DNA of 45,750 nucleotides from Gammaproteobacteria bacterium (GCA_026989495.1 JALSJE010000125.1:1-45750), one strand, 5' to 3'. Positions 30,205 to 43,308 are shown, counted from the first letter of the stretch. Notes: a model not told the origin generated them from the sequence alone. A program made the numbers and translations.

Positions 30205-31584
30205 TCAGCCCTCCCCGTTCGCGGCCGGCGCCGCGGGCGCCGCCAGGAGGCGCTGCACGACCCGCTCCATGCGCATGCGGCGCGAGCCCTTGACCAGCAC
30301 CGTCACCTCCGGACCGAGCCGCGGCGCGAGCGCGGCCACGAGCTCCTCCACGTCCGTGCAGGCGCGGCCGGCCGCGCCGAAGGCGCGCGCGGCGCGCGCG
30401 GCCTCCCCGCCCAGGCCGTAGAGCGCCGCCACGCCGGCGGCCAGCGCCCGGCGGCCGGCGGCCTCGTGCCAGGCGGCCGACTCCGGCCCGAGCTCCGCCA
30501 TGTCGCCGAGGACCAGCACGCGCTCGCCCGGCAGCGCGGCGAGCACCTCGAGGGCGGCCTCGAGCGACTGGGGGTTGGCGTTGTAGGTGTCGTCGAGGAG
30601 CAGCGCGCCGCAGGGCAGTCGCAGCGGGCGCAGCCGCCCCGGCACGGGCTCGGCGGCCTCCAGGCCGGCGAGGATGGCCGCCTCGTCGGCGCCGGCGGCG
30701 CTCGCCGCCGCGGCCGCCGCCAGCGCGTTGAGGATGTTGTGGCGGCCGAGCAGGGGCAGGCGGCACTCGGCGAGCGGGCCCGCCGGGCCGCGCAGGTGCA
30801 GGCGCGTGCCCTCGGGCTCGGTGCGCCACTCGGCGGTCCACTCGGCCTCGGCCGCCAGGCCGAAGCGCACCACGGCACGGGCGCCGGCGGCGAGTTCGCG
30901 CCACAGGCCCGCGTGGGCGTCGTCGGCGTTGTAGACGGCCACGCCGCCGCGGGCGGCCACGGCCTCGAGCAGCTCCCCCTTGCCGCGCGCCACGCCCGCG
31001 ACCGTGCCGAAGCCCTCCAGGTGCGCGGGCCCCGCGTTGAGCACCACGCCCACGTCGGGCTCCGCCATGCCCGCGAGGCGGGCGATATCGCCCGCGGCGC
31101 TCGCCCCGAGCTCGACCACGGCCCAGCGGTGAGCAGGCGTGATGCGGCAGAGCGTGAGCGGCACGCCGATGGCGTTGTTGAGGTTGCCCACGGTGGCGAG
31201 CCCCGGGCCGGTGCGGGCGAGGATGGCGGCGGCGAGCTCCTTGACCGTGGTCTTGCCGCTGCTGCCCGTGACGGCCACCACGGGCCCGGCGCAGCGGCCG
31301 CGCCACCAGCGCCCGAGCCGGCCGAGGGCCTCCAGGGTGTCGTCCACGAGGACGCGCGCGAGCGGCCCGCCCGGGTCCTCGGCCACCAGCACGGCCGCCG
31401 CGCCGCGCCCGGCCGCATGCCCCACGAAGTCATGGCCGTCGAAGCGCGGGCCGCGCAGGGCGACGAAGAGCTCTCCGGGAGCCACCGTGCGCGAGTCCGT
31501 GCTCACCCCCGCGAGCGTCACGTCCGGCCCCAGCAGGCGTCCGCCCACCGCCGCCGCAACCTCGCTCAGACGCACGCCGCTCAT
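30205..31584 (-). CDS. murF: UDP-MurNAc-tripeptide--D-Ala-D-Ala ligase MurF
   Basis: MurF adds the D-Ala-D-Ala made by Ddl to complete the pentapeptide. The 459 residues begin with [15 protein letters not shown] and [16 protein letters not shown] (N-terminal domain), the ATP loop [16 protein letters not shown] (about 104-119), [35 protein letters not shown] and the C-terminal [15 protein letters not shown] that marks MurF. Its ATG overlaps the murE stop (ATGA), indicating coupled translation. Confidence 0.96.
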   Translation of the reverse strand: MSGVRLSEVAAAVGGRLLGPDVTLAGVSTDSRTVAPGELFVALRGPRFDGHDFVGHAAGRGAAAVLVAEDPGGPLARVLVDDTLEALGRLGRWWRGRCAGPVVAVTGSSGKTTVKELAAAILARTGPGLATVGNLNNAIGVPLTLCRITPAHRWAVVELGASAAGDIARLAGMAEPDVGVVLNAGPAHLEGFGTVAGVARGKGELLEAVAARGGVAVYNADDAHAGLWRELAAGARAVVRFGLAAEAEWTAEWRTEPEGTRLHLRGPAGPLAECRLPLLGRHNILNALAAAAAASAAGADEAAILAGLEAAEPVPGRLRPLRLPCGALLLDDTYNANPQSLEAALEVLAALPGERVLVLGDMAELGPESAAWHEAAGRRALAAGVAALYGLGGEAARAARAFGAAGRACTDVEELVAALAPRLGPEVTVLVKGSRRMRMERVVQRLLAAPAAPAANGEG

Positions 31585-33110
31585 CCGCCGCCTCCCCCAC
31601 GCTCGGCCAGGGTGGCCAGCACGACGGCGCGGTCGCTGAAAGGGCGGTATTCGTCGCCCACGATCTGCACCGTCTCGTGCCCCTTGCCCGCCACCAGCAC
31701 CACGTCGCCCGGGCGCGCGCGCCCGACCGCGTGGCGGATGGCGGCCTCGCGGTCGCGGATCACATAGGCGCGGTCCGGGTCGCGCATCCCGGCGAGGATC
31801 TCCGCCACGATCCGCGCGGCGTCCTCGCCGCGGGGGTTGTCGTCGGTGATCACCACGTGGTCGGCGCCGGCCTCGGCCACACGGCCCATCTCCGGGCGCT
31901 TGCCGCGGTCACGCTCGCCTCCGCAGCCGAACACGCACCACAGCGCGCCCGCGCACAGGGAGCGCAGCGCCGCGAGCGCCTGGGCCAGGGCGTGCGGGGT
32001 GTGGGCGTAGTCCACCACCACCAGGGGCTGGTCCGGCCCGCCGCCGAAGCGCTCCATGCGCCCGGGCACGGGGCCCACCCGCGCCAGCCGCGCGCAGGCC
32101 TCCTCGATGGGCGTCTCCAGCGCCAGCAGCACCGCCAGCGCCGCGAGCAGGTTCCAGGCGTTGAAGCGGCCGAGGAGCGGGGCCGCGAGCTCGCACCCGC
32201 CCCAGCTCGTCTCCACCGCCATGCGGATGCCCTCGGCGTCGGCGCGCAGGTCCCGGGCGAGCACCCAGGCCGCCCCCGCGGGCACCTCGGCCTTCGTCCC
32301 GTAAGCGAGCAGGCGCGCCGGCCCCGGCGGCTCGGCGAGCCAGCGCGCGCCCATGGGGTCGTCCGCGTTCAGCACGGCCCAGCCGAGCTCGCGCCCCTCG
32401 AACAGGCGGCGCTTGGCGCGGGCATAGGCCTCGGCGTCGCCGTGGTAGTCGAGGTGGTCCCGGGTGAGGTTGGTGAGCACGGCCGCCTCGAAGGCCACCC
32501 CGGCCACGCGCCCCTGGTCGAGGGCATGGGAGGAAACCTCCATCACCGCCCAGCGCGCGCCGGCGCGCCGCAGGGACTCGAGGCGCGCATGCACCTCGAC
32601 CGCGTCCGGCGTGGTGTGCCCGTCGCTGTCCAGGGCGCCGGGCAGCCCGTGGCCGAGCGTGCCCATGAGGCCGCAGCGGGCGGCGGGGCGGTCCAGGGCG
32701 CGGGCGACGAGATGGGCGCAGGAAGTCTTGCCGTCGGTGCCGGTGACACCCACCACCCGCAGGTCGCGGGAGGGGTGCAGGTAGAAGCGGTCGGCGATGA
32801 CGCCGGCGCGCTCGCCCAGGCGCTCGACCGGAACCAGCGGGATGCCCGCCACCTCGGCCGCGCCCGTGCCGGGGAAGGGAGGCTCCCAGGCCACGGCCGC
32901 GGCCCCGGCGGCGATGGCCCGGTCCAGGTAGGCGAGGCCGTGGGTGCGCCGGCCGGCCCGGGCCAGGAAGAGATCGCCCGGCCGCACCTTGCGGCTGTCG
33001 GCCGCGAGCCCCGTGACCATCACGTCGGCCGCCGGTCCGGCGTCGGCGAGCCCCGCGAGCAGCTCGCCCAGCCGCCGCCCCGGCAGCCTGGCCCCGTGTG
33101 CCGCCATCAT
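31581..33110 (-). CDS. murE: UDP-MurNAc-dipeptide--meso-diaminopimelate ligase MurE
   Basis: MurE adds the third residue of the stem peptide. The 509 residues show DSRKVRPGDLFLARAGRRTHG, the ATP loop GVTGTDGKTSCAHL (about 116-129), a SSHALDQGRV segment with the substrate-binding serine, LTRDHLDYHGD, and in the C-terminal domain TDDNPRGED. The DNPR signature is that of enzymes using meso-diaminopimelate rather than lysine, as in Gram-negative bacteria. Two consecutive ATGs lie at the ftsI stop; 33110 overlaps it. The protein's stop overlaps murF. Confidence 0.97.
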   Translation of the reverse strand: MMAAHGARLPGRRLGELLAGLADAGPAADVMVTGLAADSRKVRPGDLFLARAGRRTHGLAYLDRAIAAGAAAVAWEPPFPGTGAAEVAGIPLVPVERLGERAGVIADRFYLHPSRDLRVVGVTGTDGKTSCAHLVARALDRPAARCGLMGTLGHGLPGALDSDGHTTPDAVEVHARLESLRRAGARWAVMEVSSHALDQGRVAGVAFEAAVLTNLTRDHLDYHGDAEAYARAKRRLFEGRELGWAVLNADDPMGARWLAEPPGPARLLAYGTKAEVPAGAAWVLARDLRADAEGIRMAVETSWGGCELAAPLLGRFNAWNLLAALAVLLALETPIEEACARLARVGPVPGRMERFGGGPDQPLVVVDYAHTPHALAQALAALRSLCAGALWCVFGCGGERDRGKRPEMGRVAEAGADHVVITDDNPRGEDAARIVAEILAGMRDPDRAYVIRDREAAIRHAVGRARPGDVVLVAGKGHETVQIVGDEYRPFSDRAVVLATLAERGGGGG

Positions 33111-34837
33111 GTGGCCGCCTCCGCGCCCAGGGCCACGTGCATGGGGCCACGCGGCGCATCCGGGGGCACGTCCAGCAGCCGCAGCGCCCCCGCCATCACG
33201 CGCGCGAACACGGGCGCGGCCACCTCACCGCCGTAGTAGGCGCCGGCGCGCGGCTCGTCGATCACCACGACGGCCACCAGGCGCGGGCGGCTCGCCGGGG
33301 CCATGCCGGCGAAGAGGGCCACGTAGCGCGTGTCGCTGTAGCCCCCGGGACCGGCCTTGCGCACGGTGCCGGTCTTGCCCGCCACCCGGTAGCCGGGCAC
33401 GGCGGCGCGCCGCCCCGTGCCGCCCGGGCCCACCACGCCCTCCAGCATGGCGCGCACCTGGCGCGCCACGCGCGCGGGCAGCACCCGCTCGCTCCCGGCG
33501 TTTCCGGCGCGCCGCGGGAAGCTCACCTGCGGCAGCCGCCCGTCGGCGGCCAGCGCCGCGTAGGCGCGCGCGAGCTGCAGGGCCGTGACCGAGAGCCCGT
33601 AGCCGAAGGCTGCCGTGGCCTGCTCGACCACGTGCCAGCGGCGGTGGTCGAGCAGCACGCCGTCGGCCTCGCCCGGGAAGCCGCTGGCCGTGGCGCGGCC
33701 GAAGCCGAGGCGCGCGTAGACCGACCACAGACGCCGCGCCGGGAGCGCCAGCGCGATCTTGGCCGCGCCCACGTTGCTGGAGCGGCGGACGACCTCGGTG
33801 ACGTCCAGCAGGCCGAAGTTGCGGATGTCGCGCACGGTGGCGTCGGCCACGCGCAGCAGCCCCGGGCGGGTGTCCACGGGGGTGTCCGGGCGGAAGCGCC
33901 CGCTTTCCAGCGCCGCTGCCACCGTGAAGGGCTTCATGGTGGAGCCCGGCTCGAAGACGTCGGTGACGGCGCGGTTGCGGCGTGCCGTGCGCGGGCCGCG
34001 GTCACGGCGGTTGGGGTTGTAGGCGGGCTGGTTGGCCATGGCCAGCACCTCGCCCGTGCGCGCGTCCAGCACCACGATCGAGCCGCCGCGGGCGCGGTGG
34101 CGCAGCACCGCGGCCTTGAGCTCGCGGTAGGCGAGGTACTGCAGGCGCCGGTCGAGGGCGAGGCGCAGGTCGCGGCCGGGGCGCGCGGGCCGCAACAGGG
34201 CCACGTCGCGCACCACGCGCCCGAGCCGGTCCTTGAGCACGCGCTTGGCCCCGGGCTCGCCTCGCAGCCAGCGGTCCCAGCCGAGCTCCACGCCCTCCTG
34301 GCCCACGTCGTCGATGTTGGTGAAGCCCACCACGTGCGCGGCCACCTCGCCCATGGGGTAGTAGCGGCGGTACTCGCGCTGCAGGTGCACGCCGGGCAGC
34401 CCCAGCGCCATCACCCGCGCGGCGGTGGCCGGATCCACATGGCGGCGCAGGTACACGAACTCGCGCTCGCGCCGGGCGGCGATGCGGCGCACGAGCCGCT
34501 CGGCCGGCATGCCCAGCGCCTGGGCGAGCCGCGCCAGGGCACGGCGGTCGGCGGGCAGCGCTCCAGGGTCGGCCCACACGGAGTCCACCGGCGTGCTGAT
34601 GGCGAGCGGCTCGCCGTTGCGGTCCATGATCATGCCGCGGTGCGCGGGCACGCTTACCACCCGCAGGTGGCGCGCCTCGCCCTGGCGGCGCAGGAAGTCG
34701 GTGTTGAGCACCTGCAGGAAGACCGCGCGTCCGGCCAGCGCGAGCCCCGCCAGCGCGAAGCAGGCGAGCACCACACGCCGGCGCGCGAGCGCCGGATCGG
34801 CCCGCCCCCCTGCGCTTTCGTGCCGCTGCCACCTCAT
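33107..34837 (-). CDS. ftsI: Septal peptidoglycan transpeptidase FtsI (PBP3)
   Basis: FtsI cross-links septal peptidoglycan. The 576 residues have one N-terminal span (about residues 22-42), a pedestal domain with RGMIMDRNGEPLA, and a penicillin-binding domain with the SxxK active serine in FEPGSTMKPF (about 296), RRSSNVGAAK (SxN, about 351) and GKTGTVRK (KTG, about 488). ATG 34837 overlaps the ftsL stop; the open frame further upstream is ftsL territory. It works as a pair with FtsW. Confidence 0.96.
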   Translation of the reverse strand: MRWQRHESAGGRADPALARRRVVLACFALAGLALAGRAVFLQVLNTDFLRRQGEARHLRVVSVPAHRGMIMDRNGEPLAISTPVDSVWADPGALPADRRALARLAQALGMPAERLVRRIAARREREFVYLRRHVDPATAARVMALGLPGVHLQREYRRYYPMGEVAAHVVGFTNIDDVGQEGVELGWDRWLRGEPGAKRVLKDRLGRVVRDVALLRPARPGRDLRLALDRRLQYLAYRELKAAVLRHRARGGSIVVLDARTGEVLAMANQPAYNPNRRDRGPRTARRNRAVTDVFEPGSTMKPFTVAAALESGRFRPDTPVDTRPGLLRVADATVRDIRNFGLLDVTEVVRRSSNVGAAKIALALPARRLWSVYARLGFGRATASGFPGEADGVLLDHRRWHVVEQATAAFGYGLSVTALQLARAYAALAADGRLPQVSFPRRAGNAGSERVLPARVARQVRAMLEGVVGPGGTGRRAAVPGYRVAGKTGTVRKAGPGGYSDTRYVALFAGMAPASRPRLVAVVVIDEPRAGAYYGGEVAAPVFARVMAGALRLLDVPPDAPRGPMHVALGAEAAT

Positions 34838-35103
34838 GGCCTCACCACCACCACCTCGTCCGGCCGCGGCAGGCGCATCCGCAGCCGCTCGCGCGCGAGG
34901 CGCTCGATACGCGAGTGGGCGGCCCAGGTGCTCTGCTCGAGCTGCAGCCGCCCCCACTCCACCTCGAGCGCGTCGCGCGCCTGCTCCAGGCGCGCGAGCT
35001 CGGCGTAGAGGCGCCGGCTGAGGTGGCTGGTGTAGACCACCCCCAGGGCCGAGGCGATCACCGCCAGCGCCAGCCCGGCCGCCAGGAGGCGCGCCCCGCT
35101 CAT
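34834..35103 (-). CDS. ftsL: Cell division protein FtsL
   Basis: FtsL is a small bitopic protein forming the FtsQLB complex that triggers septal synthesis. The 89 residues show one membrane span (about 6-26) followed by a periplasmic coiled coil, [19 protein letters not shown], and a conserved end [20 protein letters not shown]. Sequence conservation in FtsL is low, so position (rsmH-ftsL-ftsI) and architecture carry the call. It overlaps rsmH upstream and ftsI downstream by 4 nt each. Confidence 0.92.
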   Translation of the reverse strand: MSGARLLAAGLALAVIASALGVVYTSHLSRRLYAELARLEQARDALEVEWGRLQLEQSTWAAHSRIERLARERLRMRLPRPDEVVVVRP

Positions 35104-36020
35104 GCCGCCAGCCTCTCCGCCGCCCGCAGGACCGCGCTGCGCGCGCGCGGGTTGGCCGCCACCTCCGCCGCCCCGGGGCGCACCGGCCCGCCGAGCAGCC
35201 GCAGCCGCGGGGCCCTGGGCGGCGGGAGACCCGGCGCCGGGGGCGCCGGCCGCGCCTCGCCGCGCAGGAAGCGCTTGACGATGCGGTCCTCGAGCGAATG
35301 GAAGCTGATCACCACGAGCCGCCCGCCCGGCGCGAGCGCCTCCACGGCCTGAGCCAGCCCCGCCCGCAGGGCCTCCAGCTCGCGGTTGACGTGGATACGG
35401 ATGGCCTGGAAGGTGCGCGTCGCCGGGTGCTTGCCCGGCTCGCGCCCCGGCACCGCGCGCGCCACCACCTCGGCCAGCTCCGCGGTGCGCCGCAAGGGGC
35501 GGGCACGCACGATGGCGCGGGCGATGCGCCGGGCGTGGCGCTCCTCGCCGTACTCGGCGATGACGCGGGCGATCTCGCGCTCCGGGGCGCGGTTGAGCCA
35601 GTCGGCCGCGCTCTCGCCCGCCGCGGGGTCCATCCGCATGTCCAGGGGGCCGTCGCGCAGGAAGCTGAAGCCGCGCCCGGGATCGTCGAGCTGGGGCGAA
35701 GAGACGCCGAGGTCCATGAGGATGCCGTCCACGCGCCCGGCCCAGCCCTGCGCGGCCACCAGCCCCGCGAGCGCCGCGAAGGAGCCCTGGGCCACGCGCA
35801 CCCGGGGGTCGCCGCCCAGGTGCGCGCGGGCGTGGGCCACGGCCTCCGGATCGCGGTCGAGCACGAGCAGCCTTCCGGCCGGGCCGAGGCACGCGAGCAC
35901 TGCGGCCGCGTGGCCGCCGCGCCCGTAGGTGGCGTCCACGTAGCGCCCTGCCGCCCGCACGTCCAAGGCCTCCAGCACCTCCTCCAGCAGCACCGGCCGG
36001 TGGCCCGGCGCCTCCGCCAT
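35100..36020 (-). CDS. rsmH: 16S rRNA (cytosine-1402-N4)-methyltransferase RsmH
   Basis: RsmH (MraW) methylates N4 of C1402 in the P-site region of 16S rRNA. The 306 residues start [14 protein letters not shown], with [16 protein letters not shown] as the SAM motif, [21 protein letters not shown], and [16 protein letters not shown] and [16 protein letters not shown] toward the C-terminus. All are strong family marks. Its partner for full C1402 modification, RsmI, is encoded about 1.1 kb upstream at 37152. It starts 5 nt after mraZ. Confidence 0.97.
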   Translation of the reverse strand: MAEAPGHRPVLLEEVLEALDVRAAGRYVDATYGRGGHAAAVLACLGPAGRLLVLDRDPEAVAHARAHLGGDPRVRVAQGSFAALAGLVAAQGWAGRVDGILMDLGVSSPQLDDPGRGFSFLRDGPLDMRMDPAAGESAADWLNRAPEREIARVIAEYGEERHARRIARAIVRARPLRRTAELAEVVARAVPGREPGKHPATRTFQAIRIHVNRELEALRAGLAQAVEALAPGGRLVVISFHSLEDRIVKRFLRGEARPAPPAPGLPPPRAPRLRLLGGPVRPGAAEVAANPRARSAVLRAAERLAA

Positions 36021-36025
36021 GGGAC

Positions 36026-36484
36026 CTACAGGGACAGCGAGGCGAGCTCCGGCGCCAGCGCCTCGATGGCCTCGCCCTCCGCCTCCTCGAGCCATGCCTC
36101 GCGACGCTCCGACCAGGTCGCCTCGTCCCACAGCTCGAACTTGTTGCCTTGCCCGATCAGCACCACCCGCCGGTCCAGCCCCGCGAACTCCCGCAGCGGC
36201 GGCGGGACCAGGATGCGGCCGTGGCTGTCGAGCTCGCACTCGGTGGCATGGCCGATGAGGAGGCGCTGCAGGCGCCGCGCGGCCGGGTTGAGGCTGGGCA
36301 GGCGCACGAGCTTGCGCTCGATCTCCTCCCATTCCGGCAGGGGGTAGAGCAGCAGGCAGTGGTCCGGGTCCACCGTGACCACCATCTGCCCGTCGCAGCG
36401 CTGGACCAGCCGGTCGCGGTAGCGGCTGGGCATGGCCATCCGCCCCTTGGCGTCCAGCGTCAGATGATTGACCCCCCGGAACAA
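36026..36484 (-). CDS. mraZ: Transcriptional regulator MraZ
   Basis: MraZ is an AbrB-fold regulator that represses its own division-cluster promoter. The 152 residues contain two MraZ repeats: [21 protein letters not shown] at the N-terminus and [21 protein letters not shown] (about 79-100). Both carry the D-x-K/H-GR DNA-contact pattern. The start codon is TTG, chosen because it yields the conserved MFRG start and follows a GAGGGGG ribosome site. A matching operator lies directly upstream. Confidence 0.95.
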   Translation of the reverse strand: MFRGVNHLTLDAKGRMAMPSRYRDRLVQRCDGQMVVTVDPDHCLLLYPLPEWEEIERKLVRLPSLNPAARRLQRLLIGHATECELDSHGRILVPPPLREFAGLDRRVVLIGQGNKFELWDEATWSERREAWLEEAEGEAIEALAPELASLSL

Positions 36485-36509
36485 GCCTGCCCCCTCTGGT
36501 GGCCCGGGC

Positions 36510-36534
36510 TCCCATTACGTCCCACTTTTTCCCA
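36510..36534 (-). promoter_or_regulatory. MraZ operator: three TGGGA boxes at 10-bp spacing
   Basis: On the minus strand TGGGA occurs at 36530-36534, 36520-36524 and 36510-36514, each separated by 5 bp. In E. coli MraZ binds TGGGN repeats separated by 5 bp upstream of mraZ. Here the boxes lie just after the -10 element, so bound MraZ would block transcription. Confidence 0.85.
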
Positions 36535-36543
36535 CTTTGTGAC

Positions 36544-36573
36544 ACTATAGGTACCCGCTCTCGCGGCTGTCAA
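36544..36573 (-). promoter_or_regulatory. Main promoter of the mraZ-ftsZ cluster
   Basis: On the minus strand a consensus TTGACA (36568-36573) and TATAGT (36544-36549) are separated by 18 bp. The predicted start lies at about 36537, next to the first MraZ box, leaving a leader of about 55 nt to the TTG start of mraZ. Confidence 0.8.
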
Positions 36574-36702
36574 GGACGACCGCGCCGAAAGTTGCTTGGC
36601 GGACAGGAGCTTACGCGCTCCGCCGGGTCTCGGAAGCGTGACAAAAAGCGCAGGAATCAGCCGGTTGCGAAAGCAAGCTGAGAAACAAGGTCAATCCATG
36701 AG

Positions 36703-36732
36703 AAAAGGCCCGGAGGCCGGGGCCTCCGGGCC
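36703..36732 (-). terminator. Rho-independent terminator of rnpB
   Basis: On the minus strand, a 12-bp stem GGCCCGGAGGCC/GGCCTCCGGGCC with a 2-nt loop (36707-36732) is followed by TTTT (36703-36706). It comes immediately after the 3' end of RNase P RNA. The region from here to the mraZ promoter (36574-36702) shows no gene. Confidence 0.85.
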
Positions 36733-36737
36733 GGGTT

Positions 36738-37110
36738 CGGCGCGAGCCGGCCTGTAAGCCGGGTTCTGTTCCCCGCCGCGGGGGCGGGGCGGCAGCCATT
36801 CATCTGGGACGTGCGTCGCCGCACGCCTCTAGCGACCTACCCGGGAGCCGTGCGGGCCACACGATCGCTCCCCTATTCGGTCTTGCTCCGGGTGGGGTTT
36901 GCCGTGCCGCGGATGTCGCCACCCGCGCGGTGCGCTCTTACCGCACCGTTTCACCCTTGCCTGTGCCCCGGAGGGGCCATCGGCGGTCTGTTCTCTGTGG
37001 CACTTTCCGTGGGCTCGCGCCCCCCAGGCGTTACCTGGCACCCTGCCCTGCGGAGCCCGGACTTTCCTCCCCGCGCGCGAGGCGCGGAGCGGCTGCCCGG
37101 CCGGCTCGCC
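36738..37110 (-). ncRNA. rnpB: RNase P RNA (bacterial type A)
   Basis: The catalytic RNA of RNase P, which removes 5' leaders from tRNA precursors. On the minus strand the conserved blocks appear in order: GGGGAGGAAAGTCCGGGCTC (37052-37072), the region CAGGTAACGCC, ACAGAGAACAGACCGCCGA, AAGGGTGAAACGGTGCGG and TAAGAGCGCACC, GGAGCAAGACCGAATAGGGG, AGATGAATGGC, and ACAGAACCCGGCTTA near the 3' end. The 5' end (GGGCGAGCCGGCC) pairs with the 3' segment GGCCGGCTCGC, forming P1. Ends are estimated from promoter, pairing and terminator. The length, about 373 nt, matches the usual 370-380. Confidence 0.96.
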
Positions 37111-37116
37111 CGGGCC

Positions 37117-37145
37117 ACTCTAGGCCCGCGCCCCGGCGGGCGCAA
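37117..37145 (-). promoter_or_regulatory. Promoter of rnpB
   Basis: On the minus strand TTGCGC (37140-37145) and TAGAGT (37117-37122) are separated by 17 bp and sit 7 bp before the predicted RNA 5' end. The promoter follows the rsmI stop codon directly. Confidence 0.6.
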
Positions 37146-37151
37146 GGCCGC

Positions 37152-37997
37152 TCAGCGGCCATCCTTTTCGACCGCCCAGCGGTAGAGCCGGTTCCGTGGC
37201 AGGCCCGTGATCTCCGCCGCCGCGCGCGCCGCCTCCCGGGGCGGCAGCCGCTGGAGGAGGACGGCTAGCACCCGCCGCGCCTCGGCCTCGTCCGGGGCGG
37301 GCGGCGCCTCGGCCCCCGACACCACCACCACGGCCTCCCCGCGCCGCTGATCGGCCTCGGCGGCCACGCGCGCGGCGAGCGCCTCCAGCGTGCCGCGCAG
37401 GACCGTCTCGTGCCGCTTGGTGAGCTCGCGCGCCACCACCGCCCGGCGCTCCCGTCCCAGCGTCCCGGCCATGTCCGCCAGGCTCTCGGCCAACCGGTGG
37501 GGGGCCTCGAAAAAGACCAGGGTGCGCCTCTCGCCGCGCAGCGTGCCGAGCCGCGCGCGCCTGCCGGCCGCCTTCGCCGGCAGGAAGCCCTCGAACACGA
37601 AGCGCTCGGCCGGCAGCCCCGCGACCGACAGGGCCGCGGTCACCGCGCTCGGGCCGGGCACGGCCACCACCTCCAGCCCCGCCTCCCCCGCCGCGGCCAC
37701 CAGGCGCCGGCCCGGGTCGCTCACGAGCGGTGTGCCGGCGTCGCTCACCAGGGCCAGGGCCTCGCCCGCGCGCAGGGCCGCGAGCAGCTCGGGCACGCGG
37801 CGGGCCTCGTTGTGGGCGTGCAGCGAGACCAGCGGCGTGGCCAGCCCCAGGCGCCTGAGCAGCGCGCCCGTGACGCGCGTGTCCTCGGCCACCACGCGCC
37901 CCACGCCCGCCAGAACGGCCCGCGCCCGCGGGCTCAGGTCGCCGAGGTTGCCGATGGGCGTGGCGACCACGTAGAGCGTGCCGGGCTCGATTGACAC
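37152..37997 (-). CDS. rsmI: 16S rRNA (cytidine-1402-2'-O)-methyltransferase RsmI
   Basis: RsmI adds a 2'-O-methyl group to C1402 of 16S rRNA, the same nucleotide that RsmH methylates on N4. The 281 residues show LYVVATPIGNLGDLSPRA, AEDTRVTGALL, LVSDAGTPLVSDPG, VPGPSAVTAALSVAGLP and EAPHRLAESL, the tetrapyrrole-methylase-fold signatures of the family. I chose the GTG at 37997 because GGAAGG precedes it by 7 nt and it gives a normal N-terminus; the open frame extends further. It is divergent from lpoA, sharing a short upstream region of about 90 bp. Confidence 0.94.
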   Translation of the reverse strand: MSIEPGTLYVVATPIGNLGDLSPRARAVLAGVGRVVAEDTRVTGALLRRLGLATPLVSLHAHNEARRVPELLAALRAGEALALVSDAGTPLVSDPGRRLVAAAGEAGLEVVAVPGPSAVTAALSVAGLPAERFVFEGFLPAKAAGRRARLGTLRGERRTLVFFEAPHRLAESLADMAGTLGRERRAVVARELTKRHETVLRGTLEALAARVAAEADQRRGEAVVVVSGAEAPPAPDEAEARRVLAVLLQRLPPREAARAAAEITGLPRNRLYRWAVEKDGR

Positions 37998-38088
37998 CTC
38001 CGGGGCGCCTTCCGATACTCGCTCCACCTTGCGCACCCCATCCGCCAGCCTGTCCGTCGGGGCCCGCCGGCCGGGGCCACGGCCGCCT

Positions 38089-41824
<3,736 letters not shown>

Positions 41825-41858
41825 GGCCTGCGCCGCGCGGCGCAGGCGCGGAGCGTAC

Positions 41859-43241
41859 GTGAGCGGTTCCCTCGTCGCCGACCTCGAGCGCGCGGCGGGC
41901 GCGGCGGCCGTGCTGGCCGAGCCCGCCGAACGCTGGACCTACGGCTACGACAACAGCCGCCGCCACGCCATGCCCGCGGCCGTGGTGCTGGCCGAGGAGG
42001 CCGCGCAGGTGGCGGAGGTGGTGCGCGTCTGCCGCGCGCACCGCGCGCCGCTGGTGGCGCGCGGGCGCGGCACGGGCACCGCGGGTGCCGCCGTGCCCGC
42101 CGCCGGCGGCGTGGTGCTGAGCCTCGAGCGCATGGACGCCATCCTCGAGCTCGACCCGGACGACCGCCTCATGGTGGTCCAGCCGGGCGTGACCAACGCC
42201 GCCGTGCAGCGGGCCGCCGCCGCGCACGGCTTCTTCTGGCCCCCGGACCCCACCAGCGCCGAGGTGTGCACCGTGGGCGGCAACCTCGCCTGCAACGCCG
42301 CCGGTCCCCGCGCGGTCAAGTACGGCACCCCGCGCGACTGCACCCTGGGCCTGGAGGCGGTGGCCGGCACCGGCGTGCGCTTCCGCACCGGCGTGCGCAC
42401 CACCAAGGGCGTGGTGGGCTACGACCTCACGCGGCTCATCATCGGCTCCGAGGGCACGCTCGCCGTCATCACCGAGGCCACGCTGCGGCTCACGCCCCTG
42501 CCCGAGGCGCGCCGCACCCTGCGCGCGGTCTACGCCGACGTCGCCGCCGCCGCGCGCGCGGTGACCCGTCTCATGGCCCTGCCCGCCGGGCCCTGCGCCC
42601 TGGAGTTCATGGACCGCCGCGCCCTGGAACTGGTGCGCGGCCACCAGGCCGTGGCCTTGCCCGAAGGCGCCGGGGCCCTGCTCATGATCGAGGCCGACGG
42701 GCCGGCGGGCTGCATCGGCGAGATCGTGGCGGCCACGCGCCGCGCCGCCACCGTCGAGGGCCTGCTCGAGCTGGACGAGGCCGCGGACGAGCAGGCGCGC
42801 GCCGAGCTGTGGCGGGCGCGCAAGGCGCTGTCGCCCGCGCTGCGCAACGCAGCCCCCGGCAAGATCAACGAGGACGTGGTGGTACCGGTCTCACGGCTGG
42901 CCGATCTGGTGCGGGGCCTGGAGCGGCTGGCCGAGACGCACCGCACCCTCATCGTCAACTTCGGCCATGCCGGCAACGGCAACCTGCACGTGAACCTGCT
43001 CTACGACCCGGCCGATGCGGACACGCTTGCACGCGCCGAGCGCTGCCTGGACGCGGTCTTCGGCCTCGTGCTCGAGCTCGGTGGCACCCTCTCGGGCGAG
43101 CACGGCGTAGGGCTGGTCAAGCGCGAGCTGGCCGCACGCGAGCTCGACCCCGCCGCCCTTGCCCTCATGCACGCCCTCAAGGCCCAGTTCGACCCCGACG
43201 GCATCCTCAATCCCGGAAAGACCCTCCCCGAGCCGGCCTGA
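41859..43241 (+). CDS. FAD-linked oxidase, GlcD / D-lactate dehydrogenase family
   Basis: The 460-residue flavoprotein has an FAD-binding (PCMH-type) domain with LVARGRGTGTAGAAVPAAGG (about residues 62-81), VCTVGGNLACNAAGPRAVKYGT and RTTKGVVGYDLTRLIIGSEG, and a C-terminal FAD-oxidase domain with NFGHAGNGNLHVNLLY and LSGEHGVGLVKRE. The two histidine motifs are those of glycolate oxidase subunit D and D-2-hydroxyacid dehydrogenases. The electron acceptor and exact 2-hydroxyacid are unknown; no glcE/glcF partner is adjacent. The start is GTG, 5 nt after GGAG. It lies 34 bp after dolP. Confidence 0.88.
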   Translation: MSGSLVADLERAAGAAAVLAEPAERWTYGYDNSRRHAMPAAVVLAEEAAQVAEVVRVCRAHRAPLVARGRGTGTAGAAVPAAGGVVLSLERMDAILELDPDDRLMVVQPGVTNAAVQRAAAAHGFFWPPDPTSAEVCTVGGNLACNAAGPRAVKYGTPRDCTLGLEAVAGTGVRFRTGVRTTKGVVGYDLTRLIIGSEGTLAVITEATLRLTPLPEARRTLRAVYADVAAAARAVTRLMALPAGPCALEFMDRRALELVRGHQAVALPEGAGALLMIEADGPAGCIGEIVAATRRAATVEGLLELDEAADEQARAELWRARKALSPALRNAAPGKINEDVVVPVSRLADLVRGLERLAETHRTLIVNFGHAGNGNLHVNLLYDPADADTLARAERCLDAVFGLVLELGGTLSGEHGVGLVKRELAARELDPAALALMHALKAQFDPDGILNPGKTLPEPA

Positions 43242-43256
43242 GGCGCCTCGACGCGC

Positions 43257-43286
43257 TTGACTTCCATCAAGGTTGATTTCCGTCAG
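43257..43286 (+). promoter_or_regulatory. Two tandem FNR/DNR-type palindromes
   Basis: TTGACTTCCATCAA (43257-43270) differs at one position from the FNR consensus TTGAT-N4-ATCAA, and TTGATTTCCGTCAG (43273-43286) at two. They are 16 bp apart and lie 163 bp before the porin ATG. The second is centred 41.5 bp before the start predicted from the TATGTT at 43309, the normal position for FNR activation. Confidence 0.6.
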
Positions 43287-43308
43287 CGCCGTCGGCGGCA
43301 GCCACCAC

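Noticed and set aside
36829-37268. Several small open frames across 36.8-37.3 kb
   Set aside because: They lie on the RNase P RNA gene, whose conserved blocks and terminator are clear.
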